Below, one piece after another: positions 1 to 8,708 of a DNA stretch of 64,000 nt. A program made the translations under genes and the position numbers. The first letter of the stretch is position 1. Each line of letters begins with the position of its first letter. Location: positions 186,001 through 250,000 of the forward strand of contig CANNCO010000002.1 of assembly GCA_947503175.1 (NCBI GenBank). Reading direction: 5' to 3'. The notes below the pieces were generated by a model, which did no database searches, was not told the origin of the DNA, and saw only the letters and a program-made list of their open reading frames with translations. This DNA is from an uncultured Paracoccaceae bacterium. Its GTDB lineage: Bacteria > Pseudomonadota > Alphaproteobacteria > Rhodobacterales > Rhodobacteraceae.

Positions 1-8
1 AAATGAAC

Positions 9-34
9 GGGCCGGTCGCACAAACGACCGGCCC
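9..34 (+). terminator. Hairpin terminator at left edge
   Basis: Perfect 10-bp inverted repeat (GGGCCGGTCG / CGACCGGCCC) around a 6-base loop, followed by a mildly T-rich stretch (GATCTTCATTT). It lies before the first permease gene and probably ends or attenuates the gene that enters from the left, likely the solute-binding protein of the importer that follows. That gene itself is outside the window. Confidence 0.7.
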
Positions 35-148
35 GATCTTCATTTGATCGGCGGCATTTTCTAAGACATGCTACCGGCAAGGACTCGGGCCAAACACCGG
101 GATAAAGCCACGTCAAAACATCGCGGGGCAAAAAAACAGGAGGGACAC

Positions 149-1105
149 ATGGGGGATATCCTTGGGCTGGTCGCAAAACGGCTGGGTCTGGGACTGCTTA
201 CGCTACTTGTCGTATCAGTCTTGATCTTCTTCGCCGTCGAATTGCTGCCAGGGGACATCGCCGAGGCCGTACTGGGCCAAGCGGCAACCGAAGAGACCGT
301 CGCAGCCTTGCGTGAACAGATGGGCCTCGACCGCCCCGCACCGGTCCGATATCTCGAATGGCTTGCGGGCGCCGTAACGGGCGATTTCGGCGTTTCGCTG
401 ATCTCGGGCGACCGGGTGACCGAGGCGATTTCGGGCCGGTTCGTCAACACCCTGTTCCTTGCGGCTTACGCGGCAGTTATTGCCGTGCCCTTCGCGATCA
501 TCCTCGGGATCATCGTCGCGCTTCTGCGGAACTCGATCTTCGACCGGGTGGCCAACGTCCTGACGCTGACCTCGATCTCAAGCCCCGAATTTTTTCTGGG
601 CTACATCCTGATCCTGTACCTTGCGGTCAAGACCAGCATGTTCCCCGCGATCGCAAGCCTGTCGACCGACATGACCTTCGCCGAGCTTCTGCACCGGACC
701 TTCCTTCCGGCACTGACGCTGGTTCTGGTCGTTACCGCGCACATGATGCGGATGACGCGGGCCGCGATCATCAACCTTCTCGCGTCGCCCTATATCGAGA
801 TGGCGCGGCTCAAGGGCACGCCGCCCTGGAAGGTGATCGTCAGGCACGCCCTGCCCAACGCATGGGCGCCGATCATCAACGTGGTCGCACTGAACCTTGC
901 CTATCTCATCACCGGCGTGGTGCTGGTCGAGGTGGTGTTCGTCTATCCCGGCATCGGCCAGCTTCTGGTGGACGCCGTGGCCAAGCGCGACTTCCCGATC
1001 GTTCAGGCCTGTTGTCTGATCTTCGCCGCCACATTCATCCTGCTCAATCTCGCAGCGGATGTCGGCTCGATTCTCACCAATCCGCGTCTGCGGCATCCGA
1101 AATAG
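149..1105 (+). CDS. Dipeptide/oligopeptide-type ABC transporter permease (DppB-like)
   Basis: Inner-membrane permease, 318 residues, of the DppB/OppB family. It has an N-terminal membrane helix followed by a periplasmic stretch with the family-typical LPGD segment, then about five more helices. The cytoplasmic loop carries the EAA-type coupling sequence (MARLKGTPPWKVIVRHALPN) that docks on the ATPase. An earlier in-frame ATG at 68 exists, but the ATG at 149 has a strong ribosome site (AGGAGGG, 138-144) and begins with normal family sequence, so 149 is chosen. It is followed after 12 bases by a second permease and then a double ATPase, a standard peptide-importer order. The binding protein is not in the window. 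Substrate cannot be told from sequence. Confidence 0.9.
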   Translation: MGDILGLVAKRLGLGLLTLLVVSVLIFFAVELLPGDIAEAVLGQAATEETVAALREQMGLDRPAPVRYLEWLAGAVTGDFGVSLISGDRVTEAISGRFVNTLFLAAYAAVIAVPFAIILGIIVALLRNSIFDRVANVLTLTSISSPEFFLGYILILYLAVKTSMFPAIASLSTDMTFAELLHRTFLPALTLVLVVTAHMMRMTRAAIINLLASPYIEMARLKGTPPWKVIVRHALPNAWAPIINVVALNLAYLITGVVLVEVVFVYPGIGQLLVDAVAKRDFPIVQACCLIFAATFILLNLAADVGSILTNPRLRHPK

Positions 1106-1117
1106 GGAGGGCGTATC

Positions 1118-2182
1118 ATGAGCTTTTTTGTCATCGGTTACTACGCGCTCCTGATCGGAGCGTCGTGCCTTGCGGCCTACTACAAGCAGCGCTCGGTCTT
1201 CATGCTGCTGTTCTCGCTGACGCTGGTGTCTTTCGTCGTGGGCATCGTCGGCGGTGTGGGCGCACTTCGGTTCATCACCACCGCAGCGGGTGCGCTGGCG
1301 CTGGCGGCGGGTACGTCCTACGCCTTCCGTGAATTCCTGATCGCGATCACCTCGGGTGGCGTCGCCAAGGAGTTGCGGACCGCACCCCTGACCGCGGCCT
1401 TCGGGATGTTCGTGATCTTCACCTACGCCATCGCCGGGATCTTTGCCCCGTGGATCGCGCCCTTCGGGGAAAGCGAGGTGATCTCCTCGGCCTTCGCGCC
1501 AGCGGACGAGAACATGCTTCTGGGAGCCGATCAGCTGGGCCGCGATATGTTCAGCCGGATCATCTACGGCGCACGGAACACGGTGGGCCTTGCGCTGGTC
1601 GCAACCATGCTGGCCTTCCTCGCCGGTGCGCTTGCGGGTCTGCTGGCCGCCGTCAAAGGCGGTTGGTTCGATCAGCTGATGGGCCGGGTTGCGGACGTGA
1701 TCATGTCGGTTCCGTCCCTGATCTTCGCGCTGCTGATCCTGTCGATCTTCGGTACGAACCTGACCACCATCGTGATCGTGGTCGCGGTGATCTACAGCCC
1801 GCGGGTCTTCCGTCTGACGCGCGCCGTTGCCGGCAACGTCGTGGTGATGGACTATATCGAGGCCGCAAAGCTGCGCGGTGAAGGCGACTGGTACCTGATC
1901 CGCAAGGAAATCCTGCCGAACTCGACCGCGCCGCTTGTGGCCGAATTCGGGTTGGAATTCTGCTTTGTGTTCCTGCTGATTGCAGGTCTGTCGTTCCTTG
2001 GCCTCGGCATCCAGCCGCCCACCGCGGACTGGGGGTCGATGGTGCGTGAGAACGCGACCCTGATCTCGTTCGGGGATATCACTCCGCTGATCCCCGCCGC
2101 CGCGATCGCCCTATTGACGGTCGCGGTCAACTTCGTCGTCGACTGGATGTTGTTCCGGTCCTCCGGCCTGAAGGAGCAGTAA
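1118..2182 (+). CDS. Dipeptide/oligopeptide-type ABC transporter permease (DppC-like) with extended N-terminus
   Basis: Second permease of the importer, 354 residues. From about residue 90 it matches the DppC/OppC pattern: a membrane helix, then a periplasmic segment ending in LGADQLGRDMFSRIIYGAR, then about five helices with an EAA-type loop (EAAKLRGEGDWYLIRKEILP). The first 85 or so residues hold about three extra hydrophobic segments, so the protein is roughly 60-80 residues longer than ordinary DppC proteins. The start at 1118 is supported by GGAGGG upstream. Stop and next start are 2 bases apart, so it is cotranscribed with the ATPase gene. Confidence 0.88.
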   Translation: MSFFVIGYYALLIGASCLAAYYKQRSVFMLLFSLTLVSFVVGIVGGVGALRFITTAAGALALAAGTSYAFREFLIAITSGGVAKELRTAPLTAAFGMFVIFTYAIAGIFAPWIAPFGESEVISSAFAPADENMLLGADQLGRDMFSRIIYGARNTVGLALVATMLAFLAGALAGLLAAVKGGWFDQLMGRVADVIMSVPSLIFALLILSIFGTNLTTIVIVVAVIYSPRVFRLTRAVAGNVVVMDYIEAAKLRGEGDWYLIRKEILPNSTAPLVAEFGLEFCFVFLLIAGLSFLGLGIQPPTADWGSMVRENATLISFGDITPLIPAAAIALLTVAVNFVVDWMLFRSSGLKEQ

Positions 2183-2184
2183 TC

Positions 2185-3837
2185 ATGCAAAAGAAGAAAG
2201 AAGTCCTTCTCAAGATCCGGGACCTCCGGATTCAGGGCTATTCCGACGAAACCTGGGTCGACATCATCAAGGGTGTCGACCTGACCCTTCACCGTGGCGA
2301 GGTGATGGGTTTGATCGGCGAATCCGGTGCGGGCAAGTCCACCATCGGCGCTGCCGCGATGGGCTATGCCCGGGACGGCACGCGCATCTCGGGTGGATCG
2401 ATCGAGTTTGACGGGATGGAACTGACCACAGCCACGGAAACCGAACGGCGGGCGCTGCGCGGGTCGCGCATCGCCTATGTGGCGCAGTCCGCGGCGGCCT
2501 CGTTCAACCCGGCGCACAAGATCATCGACCAGCATACCGAGGCTCCGGTGCATTACCGCATCCAGAAGCGACTGGAAGCGCAGGAAGACGCGATGGAGCT
2601 TTACGAACGCCTTCGCCTTCCGAACCCGAACGAGATCGGGTTCCGCTACCCTCACCAGGTCTCGGGCGGTCAGCTACAGCGGGCGATGACCGCGATGGCC
2701 ATGTCCTGCCGCCCCGACCTTATCATCTTCGATGAGCCGACGACGGCGCTTGACGTGACCACGCAGATCGAGGTTCTGGCCGCGATCAGGGATATCGTCA
2801 GCCAGTTCAACACGGCGGCGCTCTACATCACCCACGACCTCGCAGTCGTGGCGCAGATGGCCGACACGATCAAAGTGCTTCTGAAGGGCAACGAAGTCGA
2901 AGAAGCCTCGACCGAAGAGATGCTGGCGAACCCGAGGGAAGACTACACGAAAAGCCTTTGGGCCGTCCGCGAATTCGCCAGCCCGCAAAAAGAGCGGCCG
3001 ACAGATGGCCAGCCGCCCGTGGTTTCGGTCAAGGGCGTCGACGCATCCTATACCGGCGGCGCGAAAGTGCTCGATGACGTTTCCTTCGACGTCTATGCGG
3101 GAATGACCGTCGCCGTCGTGGGGGAATCGGGATCGGGCAAGTCCACCACCGCGCGGGTGATCACCGGCCTTCTGCCGCCCTCCAAGGGCGAGGTTCAGTT
3201 CAAGGGCGAGGTTCTGCCCCCGAAATACACCGACCGGACCCGGGACCAGCTGCGGCAGGCGCAGATGATCTATCAGATGGCCGATACCGCCCTGAACCCC
3301 AAGGTCCAGATCAGCGAAATCATCGGCAGACCGGCGCAGTTCTATTCCGGTCTCACGGGCTCGGCCCTGAAACAGCGGGTGGACGAACTTCTCGACCTGA
3401 TCGAGCTTGAGCCGTCTCAGTACTACAACCGCTATCCGCCCGAGCTTTCAGGCGGTCAGAAACAGCGGATCGGTATTGCACGGGCGCTGGCAGCGGAACC
3501 CACGTTCATCATTTGTGACGAGGTCACCTCGGCGCTCGATCAGCTTGTGGCCGAGGGCATCCTGCGCCTTCTGGACAGGCTGCAGAAAGAGCTGAACCTC
3601 GCCTACATGTTCATCACCCACGATCTGGCGACGGTGCGCTCGATCGCCGACGAGGTTGTGGTGATGCAATACGGCAAGGTGGTGGAACAGGGGCCGAAGG
3701 ACGAAATGTTCCAGCCACCGCACCACCCCTATACCGACCTTCTGTTGTCATCGGTGCCCGAAATGGACCCGAACTGGCTGACGACGCTCCTGGAGGAACG
3801 TGGCGTCGACAATGTGGGCGAGTCCGCAAGCGTCTGA
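2185..3837 (+). CDS. Fused double ATP-binding subunit of peptide-type ABC importer (DppD-DppF-like)
   Basis: Cytoplasmic ATPase of 550 residues with two complete nucleotide-binding domains in one chain. Domain 1 has Walker A GESGAGKST at residues 45-53, the ABC signature SGGQ near 160 and a Walker B FDEPT near 185. Domain 2 has Walker A GESGSGKST near 313, signature LSGGQKQR near 421 and Walker B CDEVTSALD. Each half ends with the oligopeptide-ABC C-terminal extension. Fusion of the DppD and DppF equivalents is common in alphaproteobacteria. It powers the two permeases encoded just upstream. A strong terminator follows. Confidence 0.92.
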   Translation: MQKKKEVLLKIRDLRIQGYSDETWVDIIKGVDLTLHRGEVMGLIGESGAGKSTIGAAAMGYARDGTRISGGSIEFDGMELTTATETERRALRGSRIAYVAQSAAASFNPAHKIIDQHTEAPVHYRIQKRLEAQEDAMELYERLRLPNPNEIGFRYPHQVSGGQLQRAMTAMAMSCRPDLIIFDEPTTALDVTTQIEVLAAIRDIVSQFNTAALYITHDLAVVAQMADTIKVLLKGNEVEEASTEEMLANPREDYTKSLWAVREFASPQKERPTDGQPPVVSVKGVDASYTGGAKVLDDVSFDVYAGMTVAVVGESGSGKSTTARVITGLLPPSKGEVQFKGEVLPPKYTDRTRDQLRQAQMIYQMADTALNPKVQISEIIGRPAQFYSGLTGSALKQRVDELLDLIELEPSQYYNRYPPELSGGQKQRIGIARALAAEPTFIICDEVTSALDQLVAEGILRLLDRLQKELNLAYMFITHDLATVRSIADEVVVMQYGKVVEQGPKDEMFQPPHHPYTDLLLSSVPEMDPNWLTTLLEERGVDNVGESASV

Positions 3838-3858
3838 CCCCACTGCACAGCAGGACAA

Positions 3859-3889
3859 AAAACGCCGCGAGGGTGCTCGCGGCGTTTGC
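3859..3889 (+). terminator. Rho-independent terminator after ABC importer
   Basis: Perfect 11-bp stem AACGCCGCGAG / CTCGCGGCGTT with a GGTG loop (3861-3886). It is preceded by A residues and followed by TTTGCT, so it can work in both directions. It ends the rightward importer operon and the small leftward gene at 3948-4070. Confidence 0.85.
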
Positions 3890-3947
3890 TGTTCTGGGGT
3901 TTGTTGCGATGCGACCCTACGGACCCATCGCCGAAAATCACGCTGGT

Positions 3948-4070
3948 TTAAACGATGGCGGTCGCAGTCCATGCAAGCGTCCCGACAAGGATGCCATAGA
4001 CCAGCACCAAAGCAGGCCAAGAGGCGCCGCGTGCACGGTATTCGCGTATCAGATCATCGCGTGTGATCAT
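3948..4070 (-). CDS. Small single-helix membrane protein, 40 residues
   Basis: A 40-residue open frame on the minus strand with an excellent ribosome site (AGGAGG at about 4078-4083, 7 bases before the ATG at 4070). It starts MITRDDLIREYRARG, a charged, probably cytoplasmic head. A single hydrophobic segment follows at about residues 18-39 (WPALVLVYGILVGTLAWTATAIV), ending at the C-terminus. The layout predicts a one-pass inner-membrane peptide. It stands alone between two rightward units and shares a bidirectional terminator with the importer. I do not recognise a family. The support is the perfect Shine-Dalgarno, the clean hydrophobic pattern and a stop immediately after the helix. Confidence 0.6.
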   Translation of the reverse strand: MITRDDLIREYRARGASWPALVLVYGILVGTLAWTATAIV

Positions 4071-4433
4071 ATGTCGTCCTCCTAAGTTAGCCCGGCGAAA
4101 TTGCCACCCGTGTTGTCGTCCAATCGCACGTAGTCGAGTCGGGTTAACATTTCAAAGAAAAACGGCATCAAAACCATGTTTTTTTGGCATGCCAGCTATG
4201 CGCACGCTGCAGAACGAAAATATGCCCCAACGTCACCTTGTTCGCCAGCCGGTCGGAAACATCTCGCATCGTTGATTAATTTATATATTGCAAATACTTA
4301 TCCGGAAGCACGCAAAAGTATGAACGCCGCAAATCTTGGGCATGAAAACACAAAGAAACGGTACACGCCGCCGTAACGACACGATAATGTTGCATAAATC
4401 TAACGTCACTCAGAGGGCGAGCGGGAGGATAAA
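4071..4433 (+). promoter_or_regulatory. Intergenic region upstream of the acyl-CoA ligase, AT-rich
   Basis: A 363-base stretch without a convincing gene, clearly richer in A+T than its neighbours from about 4140 to 4400. It should hold the promoter of the ligase gene and, at its left end, that of the small leftward gene. A possible -35/-10 pair is TTGATT (4272-4277) with TACTTA (4295-4300), 17 bases apart, but it is weak. A good ribosome site (GGGAGGA, 4422-4428) ends the region. No inverted repeat strong enough to name an operator was seen. Confidence 0.4.
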
Positions 4434-6173
4434 GTGATTTCAGAGAACTCGGGCACCCGCCCGTGGCATTCCACCTACGGCACCGACATCTCTCCAGTCC
4501 TGGACCCGTCCCCCCATCAAAGCCTCGCGCATCTGGTGGCACGGGCCTCGCACAAGCACGCCGAAAAGACCGCCTTCACCTGTGTCGTGCCGAACGGCAT
4601 GAACGGCTCGCTGACCTATGCACAGGTTGACGAATTGTCCGATGCCTTCGCGGCTTACCTGATCCATAACTGCGGTCTTGCCCCCGGTGCGCGCGTCGCC
4701 GTGCAACTGCCCAACGGCCTGCCCTATCCGGTGGTGGCCTTCGGGGTGCTCAAGGCCGGTTGCGTTCTGGTCAACACCAATCCGCTCTATACCGCGGGCG
4801 AGATGGCGCATCAGTTCAACGATGCGGGCGTCGAGGTGCTGATCATCATCGACATGTCCGCCGACAAGCTGGCCCGTGTCGTTCCCGATACCGGCATCCG
4901 CGTCGTCATCCTTGCCGGCGTCTCGGACATGTTTCCCGCAATCCCCAACGCCGTCGTCCGGACGATCCAGAAGGTCTGGTCGAAGACGCTCCCCCCCATT
5001 CCAAAGCTGGACATCCCGGTCCTGCGCCTGTCCGACGCCATCGCCAGCGGACGCGCCGGGCCCGACCACCACCCGACCCGGTGGGAAGGTCTGGGGCACG
5101 ACGATCTCGCACTCCTGCAATACACCGGCGGGACCACGGGCGTGGCCAAGGGCGCGATGCTGACCCATGGCAATCTCCTCGCCAATATCGCCCAGACACA
5201 GATCATGGGACGCAGCCATCTGGGCGAGGACGAATGCGTCCTGACGGCCCTGCCGCTTTATCACATCTTCGCCTTCACCGTGAACCTGATGGCGTTCTAC
5301 GAAGAGGGCGCGCGCAACATTCTGGTGCCCAGCCCGCGCCCCGTCCAGAACCTGCAACGCGCCATCGAAAACTATCCGGTAAGCTGGATCACCGGCGTGA
5401 ATACGCTCTTCAACGGCCTCTTGAACGAAGAATGGTTCACCGCATACCCGCCGAAGACGCTCGTCGCGTCGATCGCGGGCGGCACGTCGCTCCATCAATC
5501 CGTGGCAAGCCGCTGGAAGGTCACGACGGGAACACCCATTGCCGAAGGGTATGGGCTGACCGAGACATCGCCGCTGGTCAGCGTGACGCCGTTTACCGGC
5601 GCCACCCGACCCGGAAGCATCGGAGTTCCCGTGCCCGGAACCGACGTGGTTCTGGTCGACGACGACGGCAAGCCTGTGCCCCCCGGCGAGCCGGGCGAGT
5701 TGGCCGTCAAGGGCCCCCAGACGATGCGCGGCTACTGGCAGCGGCAAGAGGAAACCGATCAGATCCTGCAGTCGGGATGGCTGTTCACCGGCGACGTGGC
5801 GGTGATGGACGAAGACGGCTTCATGAAGATCGTCGACCGCAAGAAAGACATGGTCGTCGTGTCGGGCTTCAACGTTTATCCGAATGAGATCGAAGACGCC
5901 CTGTCCAAGATGGATGCGGTGCTGGAGGCCGCCGTGGTCGGCATCCCCGACCCGAAAACCGGCGAAGCGCCACGGGCCTATGTCGTCCAGAATCCGGACG
6001 TCAAGGAAGAGCTGACCCAGAAGGACATTATCGCCCACTGCAAGACACTTCTGGCCGCCTACAAGGTGCCCCGCTCCGTCGTGATCCGCGACGAGCTTCC
6101 CAAATCGCCGGTGGGCAAGATCCTCCGAAAGGATCTGAAAGCCGAAGTGCGCGAGGAGTTTGCCGGAAAATGA
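4434..6173 (+). CDS. Long-chain fatty-acid-CoA ligase (FadD-like)
   Basis: Cytoplasmic or membrane-associated enzyme of the adenylate-forming superfamily, 579 residues. It should activate a fatty acid with ATP and CoA to acyl-CoA for beta-oxidation or lipid synthesis. The phosphate-binding motif YTGGTTGVAKGA is at residues 230-241. The adenine-site motif GYGLTETSP is near 372, followed by a TGD motif (LFTGDVAVMDEDG) and the hinge DRKKDMVVVSGFNVYP. The C-terminal catalytic lysine motif is LPKSPVGKILRKDL. Length and motif order match bacterial FadD. The start is a GTG with GGGAGGA 5 bases before it. A bile-acid-symporter-family transporter lies 34 bases downstream, perhaps supplying a carboxylic substrate (inference). 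Confidence 0.9.
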   Translation: MISENSGTRPWHSTYGTDISPVLDPSPHQSLAHLVARASHKHAEKTAFTCVVPNGMNGSLTYAQVDELSDAFAAYLIHNCGLAPGARVAVQLPNGLPYPVVAFGVLKAGCVLVNTNPLYTAGEMAHQFNDAGVEVLIIIDMSADKLARVVPDTGIRVVILAGVSDMFPAIPNAVVRTIQKVWSKTLPPIPKLDIPVLRLSDAIASGRAGPDHHPTRWEGLGHDDLALLQYTGGTTGVAKGAMLTHGNLLANIAQTQIMGRSHLGEDECVLTALPLYHIFAFTVNLMAFYEEGARNILVPSPRPVQNLQRAIENYPVSWITGVNTLFNGLLNEEWFTAYPPKTLVASIAGGTSLHQSVASRWKVTTGTPIAEGYGLTETSPLVSVTPFTGATRPGSIGVPVPGTDVVLVDDDGKPVPPGEPGELAVKGPQTMRGYWQRQEETDQILQSGWLFTGDVAVMDEDGFMKIVDRKKDMVVVSGFNVYPNEIEDALSKMDAVLEAAVVGIPDPKTGEAPRAYVVQNPDVKEELTQKDIIAHCKTLLAAYKVPRSVVIRDELPKSPVGKILRKDLKAEVREEFAGK

Positions 6174-6207
6174 CAAGAGCAACCCCAGTTCAGGCCCGGA
6201 GCGCGCA

Positions 6208-7110
6208 ATGCTGACCCCCACCGAAACAACGCTTCTGGGCGTGATGATGATGGTGATCATGCTCGGCATGGGCGCCAGCATGACCTTCCGCGATTTTCGC
6301 ATCGCGTTCCGCAAGCCCAAGGGCATCCTCGTGGGCCTGCTCAGCCAGTTCGCGATCATGCCGTTCGTGGGCTACACGCTCGCCGTGCTTCTGAACCTGC
6401 CGCCCCCGATGATCGTCGGGCTGATCCTGATCGCCTGTATGCCGGGCGGAACGACCTCGAACATCTTCGCCTATTTCAGCAAGGGCGTTCTGGCACTGTC
6501 GATCATGATGACGACGGTCTCGACCATCGTCGCGGTCGTCATGGTCCCGCTGCTCTTGTCCTTCTATAGCGACCTTGCGGGCGTCTCGGGCGACTACGTG
6601 ATCCCGGCCTCCAGCGTCGCCCCGATCCTTGTCGTCCTCCTGGTCCCCACGGCACTGGGCATGTTCCTGCGCAAGCTCAACCCGAATATCGGCGCAACCA
6701 TCGAACTCGTCGGCTCGATCATCGGCGTTCTGGTGATCCTGTTCCTGATCGTCACATGGATTCCGCGCAACTATCAGATGCTGCTCGATACCGGCCCGAC
6801 GGTCTATGCCGCCAGCATCTCGATCGGTCTGACGGGAATGCTTCTGGGTTACTGGCTGGCGCGTGGTCTGCGGCAGGACACCAATCGGTCCCGCACGATC
6901 AGCCTTGAAACAGGCATCCAGAATGGCCCCTTGGCCGCGCTTGTCGTCACCCTGTCCTTCACCGGCATCCAGCAGCAGGAGGTTCTGTTCATCCCGATCC
7001 TCTACAGCCTGTTCATCGTGATCACATCGTCGCTGATCACCATGTGGTACAGGCGGACGGCCACGCGCGAAGCACTGGCCCGCGACGCGGCCAAGGTGCA
7101 GCCCGCCTGA
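6208..7110 (+). CDS. Bile acid:sodium symporter family (BASS/SBF) transporter
   Basis: Integral membrane protein of 300 residues with about nine to ten hydrophobic segments. The family signature is present: ILIACMPGGTTSNIFAYFSKG after the fourth helix, and SLETGIQNGPLAALV in the C-terminal repeat, both in the discontinuous helices that bind Na+ in this fold. Members import organic anions such as bile acids, pyruvate or pantoate with sodium. The start is taken as ATG 6208, preceded by GGAG, because the in-frame TTG at 6160 lies inside the ligase gene and adds a non-hydrophobic tail. Adjacent to an acyl-CoA ligase, it may import a carboxylate that the ligase activates (inference). Confidence 0.88.
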   Translation: MLTPTETTLLGVMMMVIMLGMGASMTFRDFRIAFRKPKGILVGLLSQFAIMPFVGYTLAVLLNLPPPMIVGLILIACMPGGTTSNIFAYFSKGVLALSIMMTTVSTIVAVVMVPLLLSFYSDLAGVSGDYVIPASSVAPILVVLLVPTALGMFLRKLNPNIGATIELVGSIIGVLVILFLIVTWIPRNYQMLLDTGPTVYAASISIGLTGMLLGYWLARGLRQDTNRSRTISLETGIQNGPLAALVVTLSFTGIQQQEVLFIPILYSLFIVITSSLITMWYRRTATREALARDAAKVQPA

Positions 7111-7121
7111 TCAGGCGGGCT
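7100..7121. terminator. Palindromic hairpin between convergent genes
   Basis: Perfect 22-base palindrome (AGCCCGCCTGA / TCAGGCGGGCT) that includes the stop codon of the symporter gene. It sits between that gene and the leftward subtilase gene ending at 7140. There is no long T run, so it is a weak bidirectional terminator at best. Confidence 0.5.
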
Positions 7122-7139
7122 GACTGTTCACGGTAGAGG

Positions 7140-8705
7140 CTAGCCGAGCCCTTCGGCTTCCAACAGGTCCGCAACCTCGGCTGCAGACTTCACAGGTCCC
7201 GTCAGCTTGCCCGATTGCAGCAACAGCGCCACAAGACCCGCCCCGATAGACGACGCTGCCGATGTACCGCCGAACAAAGTGTAAATCGCCCCGCGATCTA
7301 TACCGTCGTCATAGTCCGGCGCATCGGCCTCGTTCGACGCGGCATAGCCATAGGCCCCCCGCACATCCAAAGTCAGCGGGGCCCAGGGAGAGAACTCGCT
7401 TTCCGCCCCCGGAGGGAAATGCGGCGAGAAATCAAAGTCCGATCCATCCGCCGATGTGGGATCGATCCCATAGGCGTCGGCATCCACACTAATCGCATCG
7501 TCGCTGACAACCGACAAAAGCCGGTCGCCCAGATCCACCCCGTTCGAATAGGACGCATGGCGTCCGTCCGACGTCTCGGCCCCCACAATGATCACCTCGG
7601 GCACACCAACCAGCTTCGAGGCCGGATAGCCGACCCGATCCGAAAGACCCTCATTCCCGGCGGCCAGCACCACATAGCGCTGGCGCGCAATCGCGGTCAG
7701 AACCTGTTCCAGAAGGGCCGCATCGTCCTTCAATCGCGCGAAATTCGCCTGATCTTCGGGTACGGTCACTGTCGGATCGTCGTGATCGATCCGCGTATTG
7801 CGCGACCGGCTGGCGGCAAGCGCACCCCGCGCCACGATATCGGGCAGGCCACGCGGCATCAGGATCACCTCCGCGCCCGACAGATAGGCCGCAACCAGCG
7901 CGTTCAGCACCGGACGGATCTCATGGCTGAAGGGCGTGGCATAGGACACGATCCGGCAATAGGGGTTCACCCCGTAATAAGGCAGCGCGGTGAAGAACAC
8001 CGGTGCCGCCGGGCCGGGCTCTGCGGGACGACCGCCCACCAGACCTGCACATGCCGTGCCATGCGCTCCGAAGTAACGCGACGGGTCCTGCAACTCGATC
8101 GGCTCTGGTCCTCCCGCAAGGCTCTTGGCGACATCTTCGACCGCCGTCGTATCGCTGGCACCAAGGCCAAGCGCCGCAACCGCAGTCTGATCCGCCGCGC
8201 TAAGCGCCGCGGGACCGCCGGGCGGTGCGGCGACACTCGCAGGGGTCCGCAAAGCGTCCAGCAGCGTCTGACAGGCTACCACAAGCGCGTCCAGGTCGGC
8301 ACTGGCCTCGGCAGCCTGAACAAGCGCCTTCAACTCTGCCAGGTCCAGACCGACGGATGCCGCATGACCCTCGATATCCGCCGTTGCGCCCGCCACAGCC
8401 TCGCGCAGGGCCGTCTCGGACGGTGCGTCAAACTCCAGAGCACGCCGGATCGCGTTGATCGTCTCACCGTAGGGGACGAATACCGCACCCTGCATCCGCG
8501 GCCCGAAATCCACCTGGGGCGCCTCAATCGCTCCACCCAGATTGGGATGGCCCACATCGATCCCGCTGTCGATCAGCGCAACGGTAACTGGTTTTGCCTC
8601 CTTCGCGAGATCCCAGTGCGGGGTCAGAAATCCCGCGTCCTGACGGCGCAGAACGCCCACATGCTCAAGATGCCAAAGATAAAATGCGTCACGTGAAAAC
8701 TTCAT
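7140..8705 (-). CDS. Subtilisin-like (S8) serine peptidase with an insert between Asp and His
   Basis: Peptidase S8 domain of 521 residues with all three catalytic motifs: Asp46 in VALIDSGID, His215 in GAHGTACAG and Ser482 in GGTSAASS. The oxyanion Asn region VLAAGNEG is also visible. No signal peptide or prodomain is seen: the chain begins MKFSRDAFYLWHLEHVGV and reaches the catalytic Asp by residue 46. Asp and His are about 170 residues apart, much more than the usual 30-50. The extra part (about 85-200) is Ala-rich and looks helical. It is the last gene of a leftward trio, 3 bases after the PAP2 gene, so coexpressed with a SARP-type regulator. It probably acts inside the cell; substrate unknown. 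Confidence 0.88.
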   Translation of the reverse strand: MKFSRDAFYLWHLEHVGVLRRQDAGFLTPHWDLAKEAKPVTVALIDSGIDVGHPNLGGAIEAPQVDFGPRMQGAVFVPYGETINAIRRALEFDAPSETALREAVAGATADIEGHAASVGLDLAELKALVQAAEASADLDALVVACQTLLDALRTPASVAAPPGGPAALSAADQTAVAALGLGASDTTAVEDVAKSLAGGPEPIELQDPSRYFGAHGTACAGLVGGRPAEPGPAAPVFFTALPYYGVNPYCRIVSYATPFSHEIRPVLNALVAAYLSGAEVILMPRGLPDIVARGALAASRSRNTRIDHDDPTVTVPEDQANFARLKDDAALLEQVLTAIARQRYVVLAAGNEGLSDRVGYPASKLVGVPEVIIVGAETSDGRHASYSNGVDLGDRLLSVVSDDAISVDADAYGIDPTSADGSDFDFSPHFPPGAESEFSPWAPLTLDVRGAYGYAASNEADAPDYDDGIDRGAIYTLFGGTSAASSIGAGLVALLLQSGKLTGPVKSAAEVADLLEAEGLG

Positions 8706-8708
8706 GGC

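Noticed and set aside
4440-6359. A 639-codon open frame antisense to the acyl-CoA ligase
   Set aside because: It mirrors a high-GC coding gene, its protein is Gly/Arg/His-rich without known motifs and it has no ribosome site. It is a codon-bias shadow.
7100-7121. Perfect 22-base palindrome as a recombination site
   Set aside because: It covers a stop codon between convergent genes, where a terminator is expected, and no second copy was noticed in the window.
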